DNA of 17,268 nucleotides, taken from positions 1-17,268 of the forward strand of contig MSJH02000759.1 of the NCBI GenBank assembly GCA_001931875.2, read 5' to 3'. Positions 1 to 8,094 of this stretch are shown here, one piece after another (the stretch's first letter is position 1; each line of letters starts with the position of its first letter). The translations under genes were made by a program, and so were the position numbers. Below the pieces are notes generated by a model. It was given only the letters and a program-made list of their open reading frames with translations, was not told the DNA's origin and ran no database searches. Source of the DNA: Byssochlamys sp. IMV 00236 (lineage: Eukaryota; Ascomycota; Eurotiomycetes; Eurotiales; Thermoascaceae).

Positions 1-42
<42 letters not shown>
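1..42. repeat. Poly-A tract at window edge
   Basis: The window opens with 42 uninterrupted A residues. This may be the tail of a retroposed sequence lying to the left or a simple homopolymer expansion; the left part is not visible, so the two cannot be told apart. Exact homopolymer length is often unreliable in assemblies. Confidence 0.9.
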
Positions 43-46
<4 letters not shown>

Positions 47-1844
47 AAAAAAGACTTATTTAAAAACGTATGAGCGCGGAGTCCACAGACCAAAAAATCA
101 CCTCAAAGAGTCACGAGAAACTGAGGGAAAAAAGACACTTGAGCATATCTAGACCAGTAGTCATAGGGCGCAACTGCCCTATATGAATTGTTGCTGCGGT
201 GAGAGCCAGAGAATGAAAGGGCATCGATCAATGTCTTGAAGAGATAGTTTGATATACAATGGGTAGTTTTAGCATTCAAAATCTTGCAATATGAATGAAG
301 TGGTTATGTGCCATTGTTTCCATATGACAGCAGTCACTGGATATTTTGGATTATTGATAGGAAAGGGAGGGCTCAAGCGGTCGTATATGATCGCCACATG
401 CACATGGCTAAAACTTACCTTCAGAGAGCCAGTCAAGACACCAGGGAATGGATTGACTTCTAGTATGACTAACCATGAGAATCCATGCAATGATACCAAC
501 TGAGCTCAATCACTTCCACTCATTTATTTCATTGACTAAAAGTAAATCAAGCCACATTTCCTTTACTGAAAGGAACCAGCCTTAAAATTGGTCATGAATA
601 AAACGAATGTCAAATGCATGTACTATTAACTATAGGGGATCGACAAAGTAAAGGCTACACTTGATCAACTAAATGACAACATTCACTATTACAGTGGTGA
701 ACTGCTCTGCGATCGCATTGTTCCTCTCTACTATTTTATTCCATATAAGGCTTATTTTTTTTTTTATCCTTTTGACATTCACGTATTCATGTTCTTTTTC
801 ATTAACAACACCCTTTCTCATCACTCAATCAATTACATATTTGATAATACCTCTCATTCATGATACACGAGTATCCATGACAATAAGGGACTATATAAAG
901 TATGCCGCGTGCCTTAGCAATCCATCCTGTTTCGAGCGCCATTTGAAATAGTTTATGCAGACTTGGAAGGTCCATTGCTTTACTATAAAAATGAGCGTAT
1001 AGTCATTAAATATATCACAGTTATAATCGTCATTAAGGCTGGTCTACATTTCACAAGCAGAAGGGAAAAGGATAAGGATATAGCAACAGGAAATAGAGGA
1101 TAAACATTTTACCTTTTAACTTTTTTCATGTGCACTAAAAATAAAAATAAAAACATTACACACTCTTGTGTTTTCCTAAGCCAGCAACTCAATTACCTAT
1201 GTTTCATGTTTGATAAACAGATTTTGATACATGAAGGCTAGGGTAATTTGATTTTGGTTCTTTTTAGCAAAAAATAATAATGTATTACTACTTTTATGAG
1301 ACAGATCATAGTGGTTAACCAAATAGATCAATCATAATTTGACTTCTTTTGATTTGACAAATAACAACTGTAATGGAATCAACTGCGTGTGTTCCACTGA
1401 ATCGGCAGTCTAGTGCTCTTTGAGAAAAGTCTTTTTTTTTTTTTTGTTTACTATCAGCTGCCGTCCCCCTTCTCGACCTTTTCCCTTGTACATTTAATTC
1501 TCACCTTACTTTTTTATTCATTCTTAAAGAAAACGACCAGAAAAATAGACAAACGCGTATTGGAAATGAGAAAAGTGAAGCAATCAAAATGAAAAAAAAA
1601 TTATACATGTGTATGTATGTGTGAGGTCAACTTTATGTAAACAAGCGGCATCAGAAAAGGAAGGGACCGTGAAAAAAATATGCAAAAAAAGGGGAGGAGA
1701 CGTTCGGATGCTCGGATGCTCGGATATGTTCTAATATGGATAAGATAGAGAACGAGTTATTTATATATTCATACATTATTGGAGAAAGAAGGAATGAGTC
1801 ATATATTTTCAGCCTAAATAACTTGATTCACGTAAACAAAAAAC
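43..1844. other. Intergenic stretch without recognisable gene
   Basis: No reading frame here looks like a real protein. The short ORFs (for example 673-951 on the plus strand) are hydrophobic by virtue of T-rich sequence and have no conserved motif. Visible small structures are a 7-bp hairpin at 163-182 (ATAGGGC / GCCCTAT with a 6-nt loop), a T13-14 run near 1431-1445, and three copies of an 8-bp unit at 1704-1727. The right end is probably the upstream region of the promoter-like block at 1845. Confidence 0.6.
1704..1727. repeat. Three tandem copies of TCGGATGC
   Basis: Two exact copies and one diverged copy (TCGGATAT) of an 8-bp unit sit head to tail, about 120 bp upstream of the TATAAAAG at 1845. 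It could be an array of transcription-factor sites or a chance microsatellite. No factor is assigned. Confidence 0.6.
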
Positions 1845-1925
1845 TATAAAAGAGACCATCATTCTTTTCCCCTTTTTTTATTTTTCTTTATTCTTTATAT
1901 CTTTTAAAAATCCTCCTATACTTTT
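1845..1925 (+). promoter_or_regulatory. TATA box with CT-rich leader
   Basis: TATAAAAG at 1845-1852 is followed by a long pyrimidine-rich stretch (about 1863-1925). This is the usual look of a fungal RNA polymerase II core promoter and start region. It precedes the first ATG of a 119-codon frame at 1994 by about 140 nt. The arrangement suggests a transcript running rightward toward the AATAAA signals near 3033-3091, but no convincing protein is encoded in between. Confidence 0.4.
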
Positions 1926-1993
1926 ATTATTATATTATTACTACGTTGAAAAGGTATAACAGCGTTTAGGTGATCTCAGAGTACATATAACTA

Positions 1994-2353
1994 ATGCCAT
2001 CGCTTAGAAAATACGCTTTTGCTGGCTCTATTTCATGGTTCCTGACGCATCTTTATCATAATGACCTCTCCTTAAAGAAACCTCTGCTACTCGCTAATGC
2101 TCAAAATGTCTACTCATACTCAAAAACGCTTGCTACTGCTTATCCATACACTCAAAGAATCAAACGCTCAAAAAAGAACAAACAATCAAACAATCAAACA
2201 CTTATCAAATGCTTATCAATGCCTACAAATGATCATCAGTGCCTGAAAATGCTAGTGAATGCCTGTCCCACGCTTATCAACATCGAAAAGTCCTTAAAGA
2301 ATTTTGCTCATGTCTATCAATGCCTGCTGCTAATGAATACTGCTCTGGAGTAA
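1994..2353 (+). CDS. Weak candidate ORF, 119 aa, unrecognised
   Basis: This frame begins MPSLRKYAFAGS and follows the TATA/CT-rich block. The N-terminus is mildly hydrophobic; the remainder is Ser/Lys/Asn-rich and overlaps degenerate CAATCAAAC and CTTATCAATGCCT-like repeats. Another plus-strand frame (2239-2478) stays open across part of the same DNA, which argues for low-complexity sequence rather than selection for protein. No domain is recognised. It may be a 5-prime exon of something decayed, a non-coding transcript, or nothing. Confidence 0.15.
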   Translation: MPSLRKYAFAGSISWFLTHLYHNDLSLKKPLLLANAQNVYSYSKTLATAYPYTQRIKRSKKNKQSNNQTLIKCLSMPTNDHQCLKMLVNACPTLINIEKSLKNFAHVYQCLLLMNTALE

Positions 2354-2833
2354 CAACATATCCAATTTATTTTGCCACTATCTGCCAAACTCTATCAAGC
2401 TCTGCTACAGGTCGCTGCTTCTCTACGCTGGATCACTCCGAGATGCTCCTATTGTTATGGCTCTGCCTCTCCAGCTGATGAACGGCCCGTAAACCCTCCC
2501 TCCCCCCTACTGCTGAGCTCGGCGGTTGCGATGCTCCAAAGGTTCAATATTCTGATGTCTCCACGGTCATCACCCCTTCCAAAACGCTTCGTCCTAGGTA
2601 CTTAGAAGTGCACTCTTTGTACATTGAAGCATCTCTTTCGTTGAATTTACCGTGGTATAGTTTTGAGGTTGACTTTTTGAGATTTGAGACTTGAGTACTT
2701 TTTTTTTCATGGAGGGTTTACACCTTGTAATCTTCTGGCATGCAGTCTATGGTTCTAGTCATCTTGGATTTGGAAGCTAGTGATAATGTGGCCTTCTGGA
2801 CTTATGGAAAGAAAAAAGAAGAAATCTCTCTGC
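2354..2833. other. No supported gene; GC-richer patch
   Basis: The stretch around 2372-2605 is GC-richer than its flanks and open on the plus strand, with a Cys-x2-Cys pair (RCSYCYG) that superficially recalls a retroelement zinc knuckle. The later His/Cys ligands are missing and the frame runs out at 2605. A second frame downstream (roughly 2520-2690) is also open for about 55 codons. It could be a remnant of a retrotransposon, but nothing decisive is present. Confidence 0.35.
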
Positions 2834-2985
2834 TTGGCTATCAAAAGAAAATATAATCTACTTGGCTCTCAAAAAAGAAAAGATCTCTTTGCTTGGCTAT
2901 CAAAAAAGAAAAAATCTCTTGGCTATCAAAAACAAAAGTCTCTACTTGCTCTCTTAACTTGGCTATCAAAACAAAAATCTCTACT
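2829..2985. repeat. Degenerate minisatellite, core TTGGCTATCAAAA
   Basis: Five copies of a unit built on TTGGCTATC followed by AAAA-rich sequence and ATCTCT start at about 2834, 2862 (variant GGCTCTC), 2893, 2919 and 2959. Spacings are 28, 31, 26 and 40 nt. The copies differ by small indels, so the array is old. The translated Lys/Ser/Trp-rich frame across it is a by-product of the repeat. Confidence 0.8.
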
Positions 2986-3032
2986 TATTCAAAGCTCTCT
3001 CTCTCTTTGGAAATCAAACCATTGCTTAATTT

Positions 3033-3091
3033 AATAAAAACTTCATTTTGTTACTCCTGCACTTGACTTTTTGTTCTTTAATCTTAATAAA
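3033..3091 (+). terminator. Possible polyadenylation signals
   Basis: Canonical AATAAA hexamers occur at 3033-3038 and 3086-3091, just after the minisatellite and before a T-rich stretch. They would suit the 3-prime end of a rightward transcript starting after the TATA box at 1845. In DNA this AT-rich the hexamer also occurs by chance. Confidence 0.3.
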
Positions 3092-3419
3092 ATATATTCA
3101 CTTGACGCACTTTTCTTTATCTCTGATAATCCAAGGAAACAACAGTTTAATGGCTACTTCATACCCATCATTATGAAGCAGTTTGGGATAATAATCACTA
3201 TATAAACTTATATATACAGTATCGCAAGGTATTTTTATCTCATTGTTAGTTTATCAACTTACTTTTCCCCCGCACCACACTTTCTTCAGTCGATAAAGGC
3301 AGTGAGCGCAAGTCTTGATCTTTGAAAGTGTTGTTATTGTCTATTTCTACATCCTTTTTAAAAATGCAAATTAGCTTTTTTTCTTTACTGATTAGCTATT
3401 GTAGTTATTCTGTATATTA

Positions 3420-4030
3420 TTTGGCGTGATAGAAGGCTTCCTTTTAACCACAGAAACAATAATAGCTGAACATCAATCTGATACCCAAGAATCAACACGA
3501 GTACGCAAAAGGGCAAAAGGAGTCACTGTCTTTTCAACAAGTTTAGCAGCTCTAAACTTTCTTTGTTGCATCCCTTATCTTGAATGGTTTATGAGCATCA
3601 ACTTTGGGCTCATATTTGACTTCACAAATAATAGTTAGCAGCCTAAAGAAAGCAAAGTGACCACAAACAATATCAAACATCTTATCGTCAGTTGGACCGC
3701 CGTAAACATTTTCCATAAGTTTCCTATACAGATCCCATGAGGATTGGCACTTCCTATTTAGATCTTTGTTAAACGGTGCTCAGTAGCAGGTCTTAGGGAA
3801 GAAACTATCCGCAAACAAGCCAAGAGCAGCCTTCTCTTGCTCTGTATGCATTGACCTACTAGCTTCATTATAGAATAAGCTCCCTCAAACTGTGCTTCGA
3901 ATTCTTCTTAGAGACGCTTACTCCCTACATTTTTTCTCTTAGGTTGTCTATTTGACTAGATGCAGCTCTTATGACATCCTTAATCATATCCATGTCGAAA
4001 TAACTATAAGAATGAGCCCGTTGAGCATAT
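3420..4030 (-). pseudogene. Decayed coding block, unidentified family
   Basis: The minus strand carries protein-like sequence broken into frames. From 3851 to 3552 it reads MHTEQEKAALGLFADSFFPK, then a TGA (3782-3780), then a well-composed stretch (NRKCQSSWDLYRKL, GGPTDDKMFDIVCGHFAFFR, LLTIICEVKYEP) up to TAG at 3554-3552. Further sense-like text continues in another frame below 3552 (AAKLVEKTVTPFALLRTRVD). Upstream, about 4022-3926, reads DMIKDVIRAASSQIDNLREK before another stop. Amino-acid composition and the mid-codon stops suggest a once-real gene with several lesions. It lies downstream of the transposase remnant on the same strand and could be its accessory ORF or a separate host-family copy. 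I do not recognise it. Confidence 0.5.
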
Positions 4031-4106
4031 CTTTACAAAGAAAACATTATAGAGACATGATTTTTTTTAGAATTAGTGGGGAAGAAAATAAAGTGTATAA
4101 TCAATG

Positions 4107-6246
4107 AAGATTATCACGAGGTAAATCGTATCTTTGTTGATATGGCCAAAAGATGTATTCTCTGTCATTCATATTCATATTCATATCAATCGAACGGTCA
4201 CAAAGCGAAACAATTTCATCAACATTGGCTACTTTTATCTTGGAGGTAGCAGAAGAGGGTCTTGTATGGCCAAATATAGTCTTTATTTGTCTTTACATCA
4301 AATACTTTGACGAGGGCTAGTAATCGTGAGCTTCCATCTGGAGACGTGTATCTCAAGTATGATACAACTTCGCCAAAATGTGAGCTCTTTCATCGTAGTT
4401 CTTGGCTCATTTTGTCTGTTGCTGTTGAATGTAATACATAGCTTAACAAAGAAGCTTGTTCTTACCTTCTTTGTGGTTCATTGAACATCCAAACACAGTC
4501 TACATTCAAAGTCGACAGTACTTCTAGAATCAAGATCAGTGCGAACACCAGGGCTTTGATACTCAAAGTACTTCTTCAAGAAAGGGAAGCAATCAAAGTT
4601 CAAGATGTTAGCACTGTTTCCCAATTCTACGTGGCTAATGGACCTCCAGCCCTCATATTCGCTCTCTTCATTGTCATCTAGCAAGACCCTACCAGCCTTT
4701 TCTTTACCTTCCGCTGCAGCCATACGTTCTACCCAATGCAGCGAAACAAGCTCAAGCAAAGCATTTTTGCAGCCGGTAGCAGGATCTTTTCTTGATCTCA
4801 TCATTGACTTACACTCATGGATTGTTCTCTCAATAGAAAAAGTAGCATAAGAAGGCATCTGTTCCAAGTGCCAGATCAGATCAGATCAGATCAGGGACGC
4901 GTAGTAGAAGATGCTGGTTGATGTTAAAAATCCATGGCTGTAGCTTACCTGCATCGACAAGTTCTTTTAATCAGGAACTCCATTCCAAGATCGCTGCATG
5001 CAACTCTGCTACATCGTTCTTCTTGATCTCTCTTTGGCAAACAAGATTGACTATTCTGGGATATACACACGATCTTCTGCTGAATTCTTTTGTCAAGATA
5101 GCAGCCTGCGATCGTCGTTGGCAACATGTATCTCAAAAAATGAATCCAGTCTATCGAACGGTTATATCCACTCTCTATGCTTTCAATTATACCAAAGAAA
5201 GGTGGTTGGTGCGAGTGGGCGGGGTTCTTTCAGCAACGAATTGGTTTTCTGAATATCCTTATTCCGCAATCGTAAAGGGATGGTCAGATCGTATGTTTGC
5301 CATGTTTGAAAACTTGGGACTCGTCACTATAAAGACCAAGGTATAGGACCAGTCTATATTTTCTCTTGCTGTAAAATTTGGGAAGAGCTTCGTCAAGAAT
5401 ACCCATCAAAAGAGTCATAAAGAACATCTTAATCCTTCTCATACTTGTTGGATGGCTTCATAAGCCCAAGGGTTCTATCGTTACTGACAAGAAGTGCTAA
5501 TTGCTCAATCAAGGAAAGATATTTCATCTTTCTAGCGTTATCTCTGTTCTCATCGCACTCGCTGCATTTGTCACAACAATCATCACTTTCAAACAATGCA
5601 CATCCATTTTTGCATACATCATGCTCTCTTACTTTGACGGGAAGGCTTTTGATAATTGAATCTCTTGACTTAGAATGAGGGTACAAAAGATATGGCTTTG
5701 GAGAGTATTTCTTGATATGGTTATTCACCATACCAGTTATACCATCAAAAGCTTCCATTGAAACGCCCTTCTTTTTTGCATACTGAAAGATTTTGAGGCT
5801 AGCTTTTAAGGTAGGATCATCAGTTACGGGGTTGCTTAACTTCACTTCTACAGGTCCATCAACATTCTCATCTTGAAAAGGACGAGTCTCAAAAGCTTCT
5901 TCTTCATGAGCATTGTACTCATACCAATCCAAGTCGCTGACCATGTACTCAAACCCCCTGTCTCATTTTCAGTTACTTCAGTTTCAAGCACGTTGTCAAT
6001 AGACACGACAGCTATGCCCGTCGTCATCCATGACACACTATCAGTCTGCAGGATTAAAGAGTCATTTTAGAATTAGGTACAATTTAGTCTATAGTCAGTT
6101 AAACCTATCTCCATAAGTGTACTTGGATGTCAATAGCCAGAACATTGATGAGACCAGTGGAATTTTTTAGAAACTTTACGTCTTTCGTCGTTAAAGGTTT
6201 TGTTGCAAAAAATACAATGAAATCCTTTAAATGCCTGAGCTCTCAT
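4107..6246 (-). pseudogene. Tnp2-type (CACTA/EnSpm or KDZ-like) transposase remnant
   Basis: Read on the minus strand, the pieces follow Tnp2-family order. Exon 1 (6246-6130) starts MRAQAFKGF and carries a CIFC...H..HQC zinc-binding motif. An intron likely ends with CTGCAG at 6046. Exon 2 runs from 6045, with a frameshift at the C5 run 5954-5958 (plus strand). It then contains the typical N-terminal Cys motif (VCKNGCALF, then CCDKCSEC), ending in stops near 5431. Next comes SDESQVFKHGKHTI (compare the TDG.Q.F block of the family), followed directly by late sequence (IPLRLRNKD, then WIHFLRYMLPT). The INQHLLLRVPDL and MPSYATFSIERTI blocks (the family's SxRSLERTIG region) follow. The end is YIFWPYQQRYDL near 4150. 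The middle catalytic part appears deleted. Multiple stops and frameshifts make it inactive. It is an immobile fossil; no terminal inverted repeats were identified. Confidence 0.75.
4873..4894. repeat. AGATC pentanucleotide microsatellite (4.4 copies)
   Basis: Four full AGATC units plus AG lie inside the transposase remnant between its VPDL and LEQMPSY blocks. On the minus strand the unit is GATCT. With two units the two conserved blocks are in one frame; with the four present the frame is lost, so expansion itself is a visible inactivating lesion. Confidence 0.85.
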
Positions 6247-7870
6247 TTTGCCCCTTTTCTTTTATGACACAAAGAGTTTAAAAACAGTCACTTCTTTGAA
6301 ACTTGTGTAGGAATGCGTAGAAATGTGTAGAAATATGTGTAAAAATGTATGTATAAAAATGTAGATTCGGATTCAAAACCTCCTATAGTGATATTAAGCC
6401 TTATTGAGCAGTTTTGGGCAGACTTTCGGCCTGGAAACCTTTCCTTGCGACCCTGTTAATACTACATAGAGAAATACTACATATTCGATCATGAACAGGA
6501 AAGTTTCCAATTCCGCATTCAGGGTAGTTCTTATTGTTTCTTTTTCATCGTGGCTCCTAAATAAAATATGGAAATTATGCTTGACATAGGTTGGCTTTTC
6601 GAGTGCAAACCTTCTGGTGGACCCCGTTTCCAAGTCCTTGATCTCATGCTAAAGTGTGTTTTCGAATCTACAATCAATCAGCGTGTAGTAAAAATAAGCA
6701 GCTCTTACAAGAATTAACTGATATCACAGCACATCTGGCGAGGATATAAGGAGGCAGCGAGTATAGCATTCTTTCCGCTATCTATAAGAGGGAGGGGGCC
6801 GTTATTTACTGGCGTTCATGGAGTATCTCACGAAGTGGATTATTACTGCTGCACTTCAGCAATTTGAATCAAATTCAACCGCAAATGTCCTTATCTATTC
6901 CGTCGTTCTGGTTCATGAAACCCCTCCCCCCTTTGAGGTTATAAAGCTGACGTGTGCTCGGCTGAACATCAAGAAAGTGGAAGCGAGTGTAGGGCATCCT
7001 TAATCAGACGGACTCGTAAAAAGAATGAACAAATCAATCAAAAACCCGTTATCCATGTATGTAGAGAAGAATCCAGAAAACTGGGATGATCTATTATATT
7101 TGAAGAGTGGTCTTGGAATAAAAAGAAAAAGCAGAGGCATTAAGCAGCAACTTGAAACTGAATTGACGCTTATTATTAGTTGCTGGGAGCAACGAAGCAC
7201 TTGTAAATATGATATTATTATTAAGTCAAGATGTGGATTCACATGACTTGTTCTTTCTACTTAACTTGTACATGAGAACCATTTGCACAAATGTGGACTG
7301 AAGGCGATTTAAGAGAAGAAGGTAAAGAGAAAGTATGTATCTCTTGATGCCATGGTAAATACAATATTTATATGACAACCTAAGCACTTTTAACCTCTAA
7401 TTTAAGAAGACTCCTATCATTTAATATCTTGATCATGATAATGCTGTCAACTGAAACATAATCTTTATATTTGTTAAAATGATGGATTGCAGTGGTAAGC
7501 ACTATATTATTTGAGTTGAATGATTTAAGAGCTAGCTGCTGCTGATAAGATTCAAAAATTTATTTCATGAGTTGGTGTTGTCAGTATTGACTGCCGTCTT
7601 CTCTCTCTTTCCCTCTATAGTATGGTCCTCGCCAATAATAAGGAGCTAGATATTAAATATGCACAAATACTCAATTTCATGTTTTGCTGTCTATAGTGAC
7701 TTAAGTAACGGCTGTCTCTGGACTTGTCCTGTTTAATGGGCATTGACAGCTTGTGTTCGAGACGTGAACGCTCTTTCCATATAAGGCAAAAACAAAGAAG
7801 GCCGAGAACTATGTTACTGAGCTCTGCGGAGTCTAATAACACTGCATTGGGTGAAACCACTGTATGAACA
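6247..7870. other. Intergenic stretch with weak ORFs only
   Basis: A degenerate 10-nt array (TGTGTAGAAA-like) sits at about 6304-6365. A 79-codon minus frame (6633-6394) and a 61-codon plus frame (6818-7003, MEYLTKWIITAA) preceded by TATA-like GATATAAGG and CTATAAGAG elements are open but carry no recognisable motif. A 73-codon plus frame at 7025-7246 (MNKSIKNPLSMYVEKNPENW) has protein-like composition but no family I can name. These could be exons of a small unknown gene or relics of the neighbouring transposon. None is supported well enough to annotate as a gene. Confidence 0.4.
6304..6365. repeat. Degenerate TGTGTAGAAA tandem array
   Basis: Three near-identical 10-nt units (TGTGTAGGAA, TGCGTAGAAA, TGTGTAGAAA) are followed by looser ATGTGTAAAA/ATGTATAAAA versions. 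It lies just outside the 5-prime end of the transposase remnant, so it may mark the subterminal region of the element, which in CACTA elements is often rich in short repeats. That link is inference. Confidence 0.6.
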
Positions 7871-7879
7871 AGTATAATC

Positions 7880-7897
7880 AATATATATATAAGCCAA
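7880..7897 (+). promoter_or_regulatory. TATA-like element and CCAAT box of ZNFX1-like gene
   Basis: An alternating (AT)n run ending in TATATAA (7881-7892) is followed immediately by CCAAT (7894-7898), about 200 nt upstream of the ATG at 8095. The distance is long for a fungal TATA box but fits if the leader contains the candidate intron at 7939-8032. No other promoter-like block is clearer in this interval. Confidence 0.35.
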
Positions 7898-7938
7898 TAA
7901 TGACAGCCTCATATGGCTTAAAATCATAATTGAACATT

Positions 7939-8032
7939 GTGAGAATATATCTGTATGAAGTGTTGAGTAATTTGATTTATATCAATTATTTTGCAGTAAA
8001 AACTAATACATCACTCTTTCTTTCTATTTTAG
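7939..8032 (+). other. Candidate 5-prime UTR intron
   Basis: GTGAGA at 7939, a branch-like AACTAATAC at 8001-8009 and a pyrimidine-rich run ending TTTTAG at 8032 would define a 94-nt intron in the leader of the ZNFX1-like gene. A GTATGA donor at 7953 is an alternative. The coding sequence does not depend on it, because an in-frame TAA at 8080-8082 precedes the start. Confidence 0.3.
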
Positions 8033-8094
8033 TGACAACATATTCATAATTTGGACATTCTCACTAAAAAGCATCATTATAAAAAAGATCAGCA

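Noticed and set aside
163..182. 7-bp hairpin ATAGGGC/GCCCTAT as a structured RNA
   Set aside because: Too short and isolated; no tRNA or 5S promoter boxes nearby.
673..951. 92-aa hydrophobic plus-strand frame
   Set aside because: T-rich DNA gives hydrophobic residues in any frame; no motif and no promoter.
2372..2605. Possible retroelement zinc knuckle (RCSYCYG)
   Set aside because: Only one Cys pair is present; the His and last Cys ligands and any reverse transcriptase sequence are missing.
2829..2985. Spaced repeats as a CRISPR array
   Set aside because: Units vary in length (26-40 nt) and sequence, there are no uniform unique spacers, and the DNA is eukaryotic.
4918..5346. 142-aa plus-strand frame
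   Set aside because: It is antisense to recognisable Tnp2-family blocks on the minus strand.
6394..6633. 79-aa minus-strand frame METGSTRRFALEK
   Set aside because: No motif, no promoter, and it lies outside the recognisable transposase; cannot be told from chance.
7615..7881. 88-aa minus-strand frame
   Set aside because: No recognisable motif and it overlaps the likely promoter region of the ZNFX1-like gene.
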